Positions 34,676 through 48,014 are shown, numbered from the stretch's first letter. The stretch: DNA of 64,000 nucleotides from Saxidomus purpurata (GCA_022818135.1 JAFMSR010000001.1:35556672-35620671), one strand, 5' to 3'. Translations and numbers: made by a program. Notes: generated by a model not told the origin, from the sequence alone.

Positions 34676-34860
34676 GGGAGGCGCCTTGATATAGGGGTAG
34701 AGCGTCGGACTTCTAACCTGCAGGCAAAGGTTCGGATCCCGACCTCAGCATTTGGCCGCGACCTCCTTAATCCTTCTTCCGGTGCCGGAAATGACCAGAC
34801 CTCCAGGAGACAGTCATCGAGAGTAGTAAATAAACTTCTACACTCGTTGTTAAAAAAATA
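34676..34860 (+). repeat. tRNA-Arg-like SINE
   Basis: Head GGCGCCTTGATATAGGGGTA and GAGCGTCGGACTTCTAACCT, with TCT in the anticodon-like loop, then AAGGTTCGGATCCCGACC as B box. The body has CCGGTGCCGGAAATGACCAG and ACCTCCAGGAGACAGTCATC, and ends in an A-rich tail near 34850. The layout of tRNA head, body and A tail is that of a SINE. Confidence 0.75.
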
Positions 34861-36050
34861 AGTTTAAACTGAAACATAATTATAATCATGACTTGCTAAA
34901 AACCCTAATGCCCTTCTGGATTGCCTATGTGACTGTATCATTTACACATTCACAGACAATACATATTTAAGAGGATACAGAGCACTTGTTACATTGTTCC
35001 TGGTGAGCACTACACATACATCAATCTTATTAAACCAATACAAAGTAATTAATTAGTCTGGGCGTATATTCTGCTGACAGTTCTGTGAAACACTGCTTCT
35101 AACAAAGACATACTTTAGATATTAATTCTGTACAAATGTACCTCACTCAGCCGGGTCGTCTTTCAAAAATGGACCACAATGGAAATAAAGGAATTCACAT
35201 TCCCTTTTTGTGATATCTTGTGTTTGTGGAAGACAGCATGATCCATTTTTGTGTAAGTTAAATTCAAAATTTTGTGTGTTTTACTTTAAATGAATTCTTA
35301 GTCTGTGCCAATGCTATGACAACTGTCAAACTTGACAAGTTTAGGTTTTCTTAAGCTTTGATTCTACCACATGTCAGATGAATAGTCATTTTTCATGGTG
35401 TACTAGTATTTTTTAAAAAGGCTTTTTCTTGTAAGTATGGCAAGACAGAATTTTAAGACACAAGTTATATATCTCTGAATTGATGAGACGAACGATTACC
35501 TTCATTATGGAGACATCATTTAGGTTCTTCCATATTTAACACCAATTTGTGATATAGTGGGACGAAAGCTGACATTAATGAAGGTTAACCGGTAGCTCTC
35601 AGACAGAAATAAACTAATGTAGAAAATTGTCCATTGCAACCTTTCTTGATTGTCGCGATAATGCATGAAAAATTAAGTCATTAGGGTTTGGCAATAGGGA
35701 ATACCAGGAAAGAAGATTTATTAGTAAACAAGGAAGCAACGCCTACAGCTCTATCGATTGACATCAGACAAAGTGTCTTTAATGTTGAAGCCTCTGTACA
35801 CATTACTGTTCCCTTAAGTATCATTTCTGAAATCTCTAAAATTGAAGAAACTTAAAGACAAGTAATATTTAACTAAATATCAATGTACGCCTTGTACATG
35901 TCATAACGTGGAAAAATAATGGCCTTCTGAAGCGTGATAGTTAACAACATTTAGAGGCGAATTAGCTCGTGATAAATGTCGGCAGAGTGCAATATTTAGT
36001 CCTAAATGAATTTTTTCTCATTAATCAAAACAAAGGCAAAATGTTGTTCC
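34861..36050. other. No gene recognised
   Basis: Non-coding sequence between the SINE and the repeat at 36055. No motif or repeat identified. Confidence 0.5.
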
Positions 36051-36054
36051 GTAT

Positions 36055-36535
36055 ATAAATATTTGTTACCCTTCCATGAAATTTCCAGCCATTTTATGGG
36101 TCATCGATCTGTAAATAAGCGAGCCACGCCAGCCATGTTGGATGCGTGTACAGTTCGAAAATTTACCAGTCACTAATACAATAAGTCACGTTTCAGTAAC
36201 TCCTCTATGGTTGATATAAGCCGAATAATTATGTCCCGTGCTTTCATTGAAACTCTCTTCGTCTTTTGCTTACGTTCTTTGTATGCTGATTTTCGCCCTC
36301 AATTGGTGACGTCATACAAGGCGCCAAGTGGATATTTCGGCTAACAGGTGAAATAATCATTAACAAAATAATTGAACCTTTCTGTTTAAGACAAGAAAGG
36401 GTAATACAATTCTCATTTGGTTTTTGACGTAGTTTTTTTAAGATACGTTACCGCCTCGACATTATAATATAACCATTGCCTAAGGGCTCGGGTAATATAA
36501 ATCTAGGCGGGTAATATATCCACATAAACGACGTC
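36055..36535 (+). repeat. Dispersed repeat related to 46995-47640
   Basis: Shares TACCCTTCCATGAAATTTC, ATTTTTGACGT-like, AAGACA-GGAA-AGGGTAAT, and GGCTCGGGTAAT-AA-TCTAGG then CGGG with 46995-47640, in the same order. No coding potential; probably a non-autonomous DNA element. Confidence 0.7.
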
Positions 36536-36540
36536 AAGAA

Positions 36541-37292
36541 CACAGTGATGATCCTACGGCTTTGAATTCTGAGGGCATCTCGAACTCTAAGCAGCTATCT
36601 TTAGCCTTGAAACGGGTGGTGTAGAATTTTCTTTCTTTTTTATAATTGCATGTGTCTCTATGAACAGTTAACCTGCACAGACTTTGAGAGCAGTAAAATA
36701 CCTGCACGCCAATGTATTTTTCTTGGAATTTCTTTGAAGGAACAAGCAATTACGGCGAGTAAAGAAACGCAAAACCGTTTATAACATCAATTTCAGTCGG
36801 AAACGGCCTAATAATATTCCAGTATTGCGAATAATGTAGTATTTTGGCATGCTATACTAAAATCTGAACCCTCCTTGATACTCCTGTGAAGTATCAGGTT
36901 CATTAGCCCAGGACTGACGAAGATAGGAACGTGTAAACTTGCACAGACGAGAAAAATGGCTAACTGGAACGACAGAGCATGTTTTGAACGGATAACTGTG
37001 AACGCCGAGCAACGCTGCTAGAGGAAGTTTGGAACGCCGAGCTGATGTTTTAAACAGTTTCGCGTTTCTTTACTCGCCGTAATTGCTTGTTCCTTCAAAG
37101 ATATTCCAAGAAAATTACATTGGCATGTAGGTATTTTATTGCTCTCAAAGTCTGTGTAAGCTACCTTATCATAGAGACACATACAATAATAAGAAATAAA
37201 GAAAAGTCTACACCACTCGTTTAAAGGCTAAAAAAAAGCTGCTCAGAGGTCGAGATGCCCTCAGAATTCAAAGCCGTAGGATCATCACTGTG
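36541..37292. mobile_element. Foldback: 242-bp inverted repeat around a 267-bp centre
   Basis: Left arm 36541-36782 and right arm 37050-37292 are reverse complements with scattered mismatches and short indels. Matching landmarks are CACAGTGATGATCCTACGGC versus GCCGTAGGATCATCACTGTG and GGCGAGTAAAGAAACGC versus GCGTTTCTTTACTCGCC. The centre has no frame of note. A transcript across it would fold into a long hairpin. It sits directly beside the repeat at 36055-36535 and upstream of a mariner fossil. Confidence 0.85.
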
Positions 37293-37689
37293 AAGAACCA
37301 AATAAGAATTTAGTTACTTTTACTCTATGCAGACACTCGGGACAATATTTGCTTTTAAACAAATATTGTATCCGGTATGATTTATTGATGTCTCCGTAAC
37401 TTTGAAATAATACAATTTCCAAGAGAACTTTTTAAAAGGTTTTGAATTGGTACTTACTTTTCGATGACAATGTTAGTTTTTTCAGAACACGAAATCTTAG
37501 AAGTCTTTTCCTTAACTTCTGTCAAGGATCTGAAACTGGAGACTTTCTTTGAGATGAGCGTGCTTGTTGCCATTAGCAATAATCCCTAGATCCTCGTAAT
37601 GTCTTAAAAGAAATGTTTTGTCTTGAACACAGTAATAACACTTTGACACTCTAATGAAAAATGGAAAAATTCAAACTTTCAGTTCTCAC

Positions 37690-38760
37690 AGCGAACAGTG
37701 TATTATGAGGATTGTTCAATTATGAATGCATCTAGAACGTTATCTCGCTCAATAATGCGAAAATCAGGAGGAAATCAAGATTATTGGGTAGATAAACAAG
37801 TTAGCTTTACATTGGTAACACACCCATTAAAATCCGTTCATTTTAGCTGTGTCTATCACTCGCTAAACATTACCTACTCGTGTATACTAATACAAAAATG
37901 GTTGGAAGAAGGTCAGCGTACGCCGTTGAAATACGGTCCTATATTAAGAATCGTTGTATTCTTGGCATAGGGTGTAAAGACATTTTTGATGAAATATGTT
38001 GTTTATTGGCGTAATGAAATGTCTTTTTCGACATTATTCGTTTGTTTAAGAAATTCAAATGTGGGTTAGTTTCAACAGACTTTCAAGATCTGTGCTAGAT
38101 GGATTCCCCATCTGTTGACAGATGAGCAGAAAAGAGCCCGTTTTGCAATGCGCGAAAAACAGTTTAAAATTATAATGCACGGTCTTTCGCAAATGTCGTC
38201 ACTGGTGACAAGACATGTGTTCACTTTTTTGAGCCCAAACGAAAGATTCAGAACAAAATATGGGCAACCAAGTCTGGCAAAAGATTATGCATTGCAAAGC
38301 GGATCATGAGTGTCAAGAAGGTTAGGCATGCCATATTCTTCACAAATCAGGGTCCTGCAATTCAGGTTGCTGTACCTACAGGCAAATCCGTAAATGCGAA
38401 GTTTTACAAGACTAAAGTTCTTTGAAAACTGTCAGTTTGCTACATGACAATGCGTCATCGCACAAGGCGTCTATTGTACAAGACTTTCTGAAGCAGGAAA
38501 AGGTTGTTGTGCTCCCTCACCCTCCGTATTCGCCTGATATTGCCCCGTGTGACTTTAATTTTGTTCCCAGGGCTAAAACAAATTACCTTTCTGGTCAAAA
38601 TTTGTCCAGCACAAACACCTCCGTTCTGCAATATTCCACTGTCTTCATAGTATACCTAGAAAAGGCTATGAAAACGCCTTCAAGGATTGAATTAGAAAAC
38701 TGAAACTTTGCATATCTGTTGGAGGTAAATACTTCGAGGGGACAAAATAAAGTTTTTATT
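37690..38760 (+). pseudogene. Mariner-family transposase pseudogene 2 with D34D triad readable
   Basis: Weak N-terminal traces (QKWLEEGQRTPLKYG near 37905) precede a clear catalytic region. Segments run LTDEQKRARFA; VTGDKTCVHFFEPKRK with the first Asp (38217); RIMSVKKVRHAIFFTNQGPA then VPTGKSVNAKFYKTKVL; LLHDNASSHKASIVQDFLKQ with the second Asp (38446); HPPYSPDIAPCDF with the third Asp (38551); then GYENAFKD and KLCISVGGKYFEG. Exactly 34 residues separate the last two Asp, which defines mariner. Several frameshifts and stops kill the frame. It is younger-looking than the copies at 28.0 and 49.2 kb. Confidence 0.9.
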
Positions 38761-38764
38761 GAAA

Positions 38765-40700
38765 TCTACCAAGGATACATTTTTATGTGCTTAGATGCAT
38801 TGATATTTGAACATTCCTCGTATTCCATTATGAAAACCCTCTGTTTTTAAAATCAAAATACCGTATAGGCATACTGGTTGACCATGAATATACTACAGGT
38901 TTAATTCAGTGATTTTCGTCATTCAAAAGCTTATGCGAGAACGATACATCATGGAGCTTAAAGTCTGTGATGCGAATACGAGATCACCAGAGTCATTAAT
39001 ATTTCCTAACTACTTTCCTTTGTTGTTGGTTTGAAAATGATAATGATAATAAAAGCGCTATAAATATACTCTAATCTTTAATTTCCGATACTGTTATCCC
39101 AGTTATTCATAATAATTTTTTTATTTCTGTCAATATAATACACTAATAATTGTGTGTAAACCTATTTTTCAGTATTTGTTTTATTTATAACATTTCAGTT
39201 TAAGCTCATACATTATACATAAAAGCAAGTAATTATGCCCTTAGGAAGGAGAGCTTTCATATATAACCCTACTTTCTTTTATGCATATTCTATTTTCAAG
39301 CAAGTTTTCTGATATATTTGAGAGAAAGAAAAAAGTTTAATTTCACATGATTATACATTTAACGCATCGGTTTATCTCTGTTTTATAGATTTCTGGGTAG
39401 CAACTAGTAGAGTATAGTGTACCAACCAGATTTTTCTAATCAGTTATTTTTACATACATTCTTACTTAAACATTTATACCGAGTGACATATATAATGTTT
39501 AAATGTATACTAGTGTTTGCTGACTAGGTATCTAAAGTATGACGCTAGCAGAGCTAGAATGCAGACTAATTAATTACTATGTATGGGTTCAATGACACTG
39601 ATACGTGTTAACTCTCATTCATTAACAATGTGTCTGCTATTGCTCTTACCTTCCCCGAATATCTATTGACTGTAAACTGCATTTAAATGCAACTATTACA
39701 AATTAAAGTCATCAAGGGTTTTAGATACTTTGCAGATCGTCTTGTAATGTACAACAATGTTTCAAGATAGAGGTAACTGTTACGTATTCATATCAGTTGT
39801 GCTACTATATGCTTACTTTTACAAATAATTGCGATTTTTTTTCAAACATTTCGATTCGAAGCCATAAACTTCTTATTAATGACACTGGATACACCAAATT
39901 GAAAAAAACAACAATAATATACAGTCATGTTTTTAATATGGAAGGTTATGTTTACAGAATTTTGGATATTTTATGAGTATATATATTTGGGTGCTACGGA
40001 ATTTAGGAAACATTTTTTCTTGAAATCCTATAAAATCTTGCATAAAACGTATAGATCTAGTCGTATACCAATTCATGTAAAACGTTTTTTTAAGTTCCTC
40101 TCTCGAAATATATATATCTTTAAACATGAAGGAAACAGATAACATAACGCATAAGGTCTTCACCTCTGTATGCTATATGTGGGAGGTGCTCTATGTCTAT
40201 TCCATTTTCTTTATTTCCCCTGTTCTATTGATTTGCACATATAACTGAAATTATAATCCACCACTGCCATAAGTAGAATTACATCGTCTAGTTTACATTC
40301 ACATCTGACGCTGGTTTTTCTAATAGTCAAATTTTGAACAGATTTATTCTTCATTTAGTTTAAATTATGCACCCATTAAGGGTAAAAAGTTTATTCTTTG
40401 GTAGCCCAGTACTTCCTTGGTATTATTACATGCCACATGCACAATAAAGTTACCGGCAAAGACATTACATGTGATACAGATAAATGTTATCAAAATGATT
40501 ACTGAGCAGCCCTTAACCTTTTGATATACCAGATACAAGTGGTATTCCATGTTTTTCACTGACGTAACATTTTGCACATTTCAAAATGAGCCAAAGACTT
40601 GACCTATGCACCTTAAACATTCTGTTATGTTTGTGGCATCTATCCCTGTGACAAGGTTTGAAATGTCAATGTATGACTATAACATTCTGATAACAGACAT
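38765..40700. other. No gene recognised
   Basis: AT-rich non-coding sequence, no repeat identified by eye. Confidence 0.5.
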
Positions 40701-40711
40701 TAGACATATTT

Positions 40712-40949
40712 AGAGGTGAAATAAACGGTTTCTAGTTCACATTGAGAGGTGAAATAAACGGTTTCACGGTTTCTAGTTCACATTGAGAGGCGAAATAAAC
40801 GGTTTCTAGTTCACATTGAGAGGTGAAATATACGGTTTCTAGTTCACATTGAGAGGTGAAATAAACGGTTTCTAGTTCATATTGAGCGGTGAAATAAACG
40901 GTTTCCAGATCATCTTGAGAGATGAAATAAACGGTTTCTAGTTCATATT
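40712..40949 (+). repeat. 33-bp minisatellite, seven copies
   Basis: Units begin GAGGTGAAATAAACGGTTTC then TAGTTCACATT, near 40713, 40746, 40787, 40820, 40853, 40886 and 40919. The second unit carries an extra 8 bp from a slip (ACGGTTTC doubled). Confidence 0.95.
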
Positions 40950-41271
40950 TAAAGATTGCGTCTTTATTTCGGTTAACGGTTAATCGGTTATCTACTTAAT
41001 GTGTTTCTAAGCTATGCTTTCGTTCATAACGATCAAAACTCTAACCACAATATATTGTAAGATTGCCTTTGTTGTTTAACAATCACTGTTAACAACTGTT
41101 TTTTAAATCAAAGCATATGGAAGCACTAATGGTATAACCTGGTTTGGATAATGTGACAGTGACGTAACAGATACATGTGTACACAAAAGTTTACAAGCAT
41201 TGCATAAACAGGTAGAACATGTATAAAGGAAAGGGATATAGCCTTATAATTACTTGAACATTCGATAGAAT

Positions 41272-41345
41272 GGTGCGTTGGCGCAGTGGGTAAGGCGCTG
41301 GGTGTCTACATATGGAAATTTTATGAACTGGTTCGATCCTCATCG
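41272..41345 (+). repeat. Degenerate tRNA-like sequence
   Basis: GGTGCGTTGGCGCAGTGGGT and AAGGCGC give a D arm with a GCGC/GCGC stem, and CTGGTTCGATCCTCA gives a B box. The anticodon stem and acceptor do not close. Probably a SINE head or tRNA pseudogene. Confidence 0.45.
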
Positions 41346-42164
41346 AAGCTTAATATTTTTTCCATTTAATTATTTCAGTATTACTTCAGATAAAATCTCA
41401 ATTGTGTAGATATATGTTTTTTCAATGTTTTTAGATAAAACAATAACAGTATATGAAAGTCAAAATACTGAAACTTTAAACGATTCTATATTCATTTCAA
41501 GCTCGAGCATTTCGTGCTAACTGGCATCATGTACATTGAACTAGTCTACTAGACCAAACTTACGATTATTTGTCCAAGACAATTCTTCAGCAAGTAATGA
41601 AGGTCCATTGTTCCTTTGAACTGTTGCTGTTTGATGAATTGTCAAATAAAGGCAAATTTTGATCTTCATTAGATAGATACTGTGTGATTTGTTCTTAGCA
41701 CAATCAGAAAAAAACATGAATTAAAACGATTATAGAAGTAAACATACAATGAAACAAAAAAGAAGAAGAAATAAAGTAAAACTATCTTAGATCTACTGAG
41801 AAAAGAGAGTAAAAATTTGAATGTACACGCCCCTATATGAACTCCTGTTCGACACAACCAAAAGAATCAAGAACCGGAGTCGTAACCTATTGCACTATAG
41901 TGACATCGACTTATGTAATGTACAATATAATATATATTGACATTAATTATGCCTAGTGCTCTCCATAACATGTGTACCCGATAAAAGTAGACTCTTCTGT
42001 TGCGTCATTGTAAAATTATCCTAACCGGACAGTACTTGTTCCAGACGGGCATAAATATTTCAAGGTACTAACTAATATTGCATATCCTCGTGCACTATAG
42101 TCATCAAATGCTCGATACTATCTACTTAAAAATGATGTATGTATGCATATATTGTGTTTGAATA

Positions 42165-42516
42165 TTTTTTTAATTTTATTTATTTATTTCAGTACCAAGT
42201 ACCAAGGATAACACAATATAGAGCAAGCTCTTATTTCCATTGTGGTCCTTTATTTTAGAGAAAGAAGCAGATACAAGGGAATCCGGGTACCAGACCCTAG
42301 CTCTTTTACGAATAGACCCCTTGGTTCTTTTCTACGTGCCCGGTCTATAGCACCGATACACGCGAGACTACCTCTGGGTTTCTAACCAGTTCATCTCAGA
42401 TAGGTGGGAAACACTGAAAAGCGTTTCTGAAATATCCAGTGCCTCGGCCGAGAATCGAACCGGGGACCTCCGGATTGGTAGTCCAGAGCGTTAACCACTC
42501 GGCCACCACACCACCT
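42165..42516 (-). repeat. tRNA-derived SINE, nearly complete
   Basis: On the minus strand it starts GTGGCCGAGTGGTTAACGCT then CTGGACTACCAATCCGGAGG, and GTTCGATTCTCGGCC as B box. The anticodon loop region reads CTACCAA. The body continues through CGCTTTTCAGTGTTTCCCAC and CTAGGGTCTGGTACCCGG to a 3' tail of AAAT units near 42167-42190. It is the same family as 7801-8165. The type II-like head lacks a closed variable arm. Confidence 0.85.
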
Positions 42517-42559
42517 TTTTAATATATTGATGTATATCGATTCAGAACCGTTGTAAATC

Positions 42560-45500
42560 CAAACATATTAATTGGATACATTTGGTTCAGTCATAAACCA
42601 ACATGCACTCCTACCCATATCAAACTGAATTACCAAATATTTTCAGAATATTTAATATATATATATAATAATTATTTAAAGAAAAATTAGTAAATGCACG
42701 TTAAAAAGTATTCTAACGATTGTATATTAAATACATTACTCCCTACTATAATTAGAAGTTTCGCTGTTTATGCATTGTCATCACTGGGGAATCCTTTGTC
42801 AGCATTGCGACAGTCACTTTTTCCCTCTGCCTGTCTGCAAATAGCATAGTGGAATTGCTGCATTCAATTTGTCAGTTACTAATGTGTTTTCTCTCGAGCA
42901 ATATTAACAGTTATTTTCATCTGAAAAGCACAGTCTTAAGCTAGACTTCCTAATAGTTTTCCTGACCACCTATTGCTGTAGTATTTGTGCGGTCGATGTA
43001 ACTGATGAGGATGATTAAGGCCTATTGTCAGAAATTACTTTATCTCGTCTATCTTTATATTCTCATCTTACTTTCTCATTACTTAATGTTGCATTTAATT
43101 AATTCCTTTAACTTAATGCCTTTATATCGGGATATCGTTTAAAATGAGTCAGATGCAAATAAATCTGTATAAAACACTGCAGGTATAGTAAGATACCGTG
43201 ATACATTGTTCTTCCAGCATTTTTTCTTATAACAACCATTCCTCTCAAATTCATAGATTATGAAAATATTATAGCAACCCTAATACCAATGTCACTAATG
43301 TACATGTATTAGACTATCTCTGGTAATTGGTAATTAGCTATGCAAACATGATGTTCGGCAACACTTTGACATCTTAATCAGCGGGAGAAATTCAGCTTAA
43401 ACGAAATAGATAATTTTGAACGTACTTATTACCGATTCTATTAAATTTTACTATATCTCGCTACAATGAATACCTCAGGCAACATGTAGTTTAAGAGAAT
43501 TTGAGTAATGTCTTTGGAGCATGATTGGCATTATACGGCTTTGAAATTCATTCTGATGGAAATGTTTCTGTCATATTCCGCAACAAAAGAAACCCTTTGA
43601 ATTCATGGTGTTTCTGTTTGCAAAACCTTTAAGTTCTTGACAGTTACCATGGAGATTTGAATGTATAATGTGCGTCTTTGATCTAGTATTTTGTTTTTGT
43701 GTTTTGTTTTACAAAACACGGATTAGAGGTTTCGTAAACTGAAATCTTACTTAAACTGTCTTAAATAAAATGGACTACGTAATTAGCAGTCAATTTAAAT
43801 AATCTGGACTCTTGTGGCTTGGTTACGAATGGATTTTTTTAAAAGAAGCTATTCATGATAAAAAGCTTACGAAAACTTGCCTGAGATATAGTCTAAGTTT
43901 GATATTCGTTTGTGTGTCTGTGTGTTTATTGTTTGTCGTTACTAAGTCTTACAGTGATTTCAATTCTGAAATAGAAGGTTCATACATGAAAAGATCTGTA
44001 ATATGCTCTCTGATTAAAATAATAGTGATTTTTGCATTCAATTTGTTGATGCCAAATTCTGTCAACTGTATGAAATATCCAAAGATGCAGAAAGAATATT
44101 CTTAAAATACTGACAAAACAATCCGAAAAACGAACATATCACTTTCTAAACCTACAAAGTGTGTGATTAAATTGTTAAGAAACTTATATCGTCTAGACTA
44201 TATGCTGCAAAATGTAGTTTATCTCGTAACGGGAAAATCTACCTAATATCAAATACAATATTTTCTGACTTAAAATGAACAATGTAAATGGAAATATTAT
44301 TTAGTAGCGGTAACCTTAACACATTTTAATTTGACTGAAAGCTATTAGTACAATGATTTTACTGATGGTTTATGAGACATCGGTTCAATTAATTAAAACT
44401 TTAAAAAGTGACCAATTCCTTACTTTTGACAATATGTCTCCCGTACAAACGTAAGTCTTGCATTGGAGAAAGCAGCAAATTTCTAAGATTGAATATAATC
44501 TAAAACATTAAGAGATATAGAATGAAACTGGTGCCCTGTGAATGTAAACCAGTGACATCCTTTTCATTATTTTCAACAACAAATAATACAACTGCTTACC
44601 ATGATCAAGTTTCAGGAAAAACCTCATTAATGTACCATATTTCTTTTAACTTGACGGCTTAGCAAATCAACAGGATTTATTTTTTTTACTCACATATTAC
44701 ATAGTATGAGAGAAGGGAGATACTATCGTGTTACTTAATTTAGCACTTTTTCATTTTCATCTCTCAGCCATTATGTAGTGACACCAGTATCATTCAGTCT
44801 TGAAGGATGACTCTATCACATAAGAGAAACAATTATATGCACATAAATAATTAATTAATTAATCATTGTTGTTGTTAACAATGAGATGAAAATAATATGT
44901 ACAGAGATACTCATATCCTTTTTTACAAAAAGGGTCGTCGCTTCGTTGATTAAATGAATAACTATTTAATCGAAATAAAAAGCCTTTATGGAAGAGAAAA
45001 TTGAGAGGAAGCCGAATGGAGAATAAGGATAATTGACGTGAAACCTCAAAGCCGCGACAAACTGATTTTAATGACATACTAATGGTCGCATAGAAGTAAA
45101 CAACTTTTTATGACAACTAAAAATAGTTGTTCTTGCAATACGTTATAAAGGCACATCAAACAGTTGTGGAAATGCAAATGCATGCACAAAGTGATTTGGA
45201 ATAAAGATTATCATCCGAAGCCTCTGTAGCAAGGTTCATATAATACAAAACAAAACCTGTATCAAAACCGATGCAAAACACAAATCTTATTATCTTTACG
45301 TCATATTACAACTTACCGGCAGTTTGCTTACTTAATCTAGACTGAAAATTGTTATTGTATCTGTAAAGATTAAAGTATTTTTAATTTTAGGTTGTTATTA
45401 TTTTTTCACAGAAATATGTTTGACTTGAGGGAGAAAACTGTATTTCCGCCCGATGTTGAAAGTAGTCTGATCATTCTCTGAATTAATGTTGACAGTAATC

Positions 45501-45895
45501 AAAGTTATTCCAAGCGAAATTCAATCAAATAAAAAAATTCTAACCAAAGGTTTGTGATTAAAGCGGTTAGGTTTTGTTGTTAGAAAGCAAACAGTTCGTT
45601 CGGTAGTGGATTTTTTATAACATTCATTGATTAAATGTATTGATTGAAATGAACTTGTGAGAAAATGCCCACTTGTTGCGTTTATGTAATGAATATAATT
45701 TGTGTTTGTAAAGTGTCTGTTTACAAATGAATTTTGAATTGTGAATAAAACCCTTGAAAATTGGAAAGGACCATAATATTGAATCATTACTTGCACTCAC
45801 AAATCGCACTTTACTGACAATTTTTAAGCGGAACGCATGTGGATATAGTTTGGCCTTGTCTTTCCGTCCGTCAGTCCGTTGCCATGCAGAAGACA
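42560..45895 (+). repeat. Large duplicated block, copy A
   Basis: Collinear, diverged match to 47685-50490. Anchors: AAACATATTAATTGGATACA (42564), CTCGAGCAATATTAACAGTT (42893), GACTTCCTAATAGTTTTCC, GTGCGGTCGATGTAACTGA, CATGGAGATTTGAATGTATA (43649), AGCCGCGACAAACTGATTTT (45050) and GATGTTGAAAGTAGTCTGAT (45452). The block has no intact gene. A frame at 43812-44105 has one hydrophobic segment but no recognised family. Confidence 0.75.
45409..45530 (+). pseudogene. Exon-like segment, copy A, broken
   Basis: After an acceptor-like TTTTTTCACAG the sequence can be read MFDLREKTVFPPDVESSLII L then a TGA stop. Copy B (50042-50162) reads through. A 1-bp indel near the start and the stop suggest decay here. 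Function unknown. Confidence 0.3.
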
Positions 45896-46359
45896 CGGTT
45901 TAATTTGAATATAAAACTTAGTATATACACGTTGGTGTAGAGATATGCGGACATGAACATTTCACATAATTATGTTGAAGTTATGACTTTTAGTACTTTT
46001 CTTGTTTTTTTATACAGAAAGGCTGGCTAAAATGGTTGTACATATTTTGTTTCTGTTTACAGTAATAACCACTTCATTACTCTATCATGCTTGAATAAAG
46101 ATATTCTTTATATACATATTGTATAACATTTTAATTGAAACGAAAGACCAAAATATCATTTGATTTATCACAAATTGCATTTATGGCTTAAAGTGACATT
46201 ATGCGCATCTTACTGCACATAGTGTATTTTTTGGTGATAGTTTTTATAAAAGCAATTTTTGGTTGCTATGCATTTAAATGTGATAACTTAATGATTATGC
46301 CGTATTAGTATTTGAAATTGATGCTCAACAAAATAAAAATATCGGGCTTATAAAATAAT

Positions 46360-46386
46360 AGTTTGTTGTTGTTGTTGTTGTTGTTA
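46360..46386 (+). repeat. (GTT)n microsatellite
   Basis: About eight GTT units. Confidence 0.95.
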
Positions 46387-46994
46387 GAGGTTTCGGCTGT
46401 GGAAGGAAGCAAATCCTGCATGCAGTTGTTTTTTCTAAAAAGACTCTCCCAGTCAAAATAAGAAAAGTAGTATTTGGAAAGTTATTATTTGTACTAGTAG
46501 CGGGAAGAGTTTGGTGTATTGGGTTAAAAACTATTATTTCCTCTACCCTTTTGTACACAAACCTATTTCAGCCGAATTTTTACTTGAAAAAAAAAATGCG
46601 CATAATTCCACTTTAAACGCCAATGTTACAAGAAAATTGTCTCTTCAAAAATAAGGCCCCTTCTGTTCTTTCAATACCTTTTATAACACTCGTATATCAA
46701 TGTTTCCCTTTTCTGGTGAATATAACATCATATTCAATGCCGCACGAATCCATAACTGTATAATATCTACATGTAGTTTATAAAAGCACTGCTACTGCTT
46801 AGTTCGATATTTATACTAAAACTAAAGAAAAATACAGAACACAGTTGTCATGTGATGATCGCTAAACGGCAAATTACATATACTGGTACTTGTATAGCCT
46901 ATCATCATATAGTCTATAATATAAGTCAAATCCATTCATACATATTAGTTAAAATTGACTTATGTTTACGCATGCAGTGGCGTAACACATTGTT

Positions 46995-47640
46995 TTAATA
47001 CCCTTCCATGAAATTTCGATCCGTAAATATATATTGATATTTACAGGCAAGCCGGTAATATACACTTGACATATCCCGTTACTGTACCCCATGCTAAACG
47101 TGAGCTTGTTCGTCGCGTAAACTACGTCAATGTATAAGTCAGTGCTGTTTTGTTACGTCACGAAGTGACATTGAGTAATCATACGGGGATTTGAAGATAC
47201 GTCTGAAGGTCTGCTTACGTTCAGCCGTTAAATAAATGAAACATAAAGGGAATCTTTCAATGATTAAGACAGGGAAGAGTAATGAAATTGTTTTGTTGTT
47301 TTTGACGTGATATATGGGGATATATTACCCCCTTCGGCATAATATTACCCGTTAGGCGACGTCAATGTATAAGTCAGTGCTGTTTTGTTACGTCACGAAG
47401 TGACATTGAGTAATCATAAGGGGATTTGAAGGTACGTCTGAAGGTCTGCTTACGTTCAGCCGTTAAAATAAATAAAACATAAAGGGAATCTTTCAATAAT
47501 TAAGACAGGGAAGAGTAATGAAATTGTTTTGTTGTTTTTGACGTGATATATGGGGATATATTACCCGCTTCGGCATAATATTACCCTCGCCTAACGGCTC
47601 GGGTAATGCAAGTCTAGGCGGGTTAAAGATATCCCCATTT
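46995..47640 (+). repeat. Dispersed repeat with a 236-bp tandem duplication
   Basis: ACGTCAATGTATAAGTCAGT begins at 47123 and again at 47359. Both copies run through GTTACGTCACGAAGTGACAT, GTCTGAAGGTCTGCTTACGT and GTGATATATGGGGATATATT with few differences, so the duplication is recent. Outer parts match the repeat at 36055-36535. The end carries GCTCGGGTAAT and TCTAGGCGGGT as in that copy. Confidence 0.85.
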
Positions 47641-48014
47641 ACCTCTTCAAAATCCAAATAACATATGCATGTGTTATAAATCTTTTCGAGAAACATATTG
47701 ATTGGATATATATGGTTCAGTCTTGCATTTTACATGCAGTTATAATATCAAATATATCAAACAAGTTTTAGATATACTGTAGTCAGAATGCCAAATAATA
47801 TATACCTTGAACACGTACGAAGAATATTCATTAAAGGCTCTTTTAAAATTAATGTAATTGTATACTTTCTCCGCTGAAATCTCAAATCAGTTTGATGCCA
47901 GAATTATTAAATCCGTTAGATCAACTTATCCACACATGCATGCACATTATGTACACCATTTGCATAAATTGCGCATTGTGCTGTTGATTTTATTTCGAAG
48001 AAAAAAAACATCTA

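Noticed and set aside
43000..43040. CTGATGAGG ... GAAAT resembling a hammerhead core
   Set aside because: No supporting stems, and the stretch is part of the large duplicated block.
43812..44105. 97-codon frame with a hydrophobic segment as a membrane protein gene
   Set aside because: No family motif, no splice context and no matching frame in duplicate copy B.
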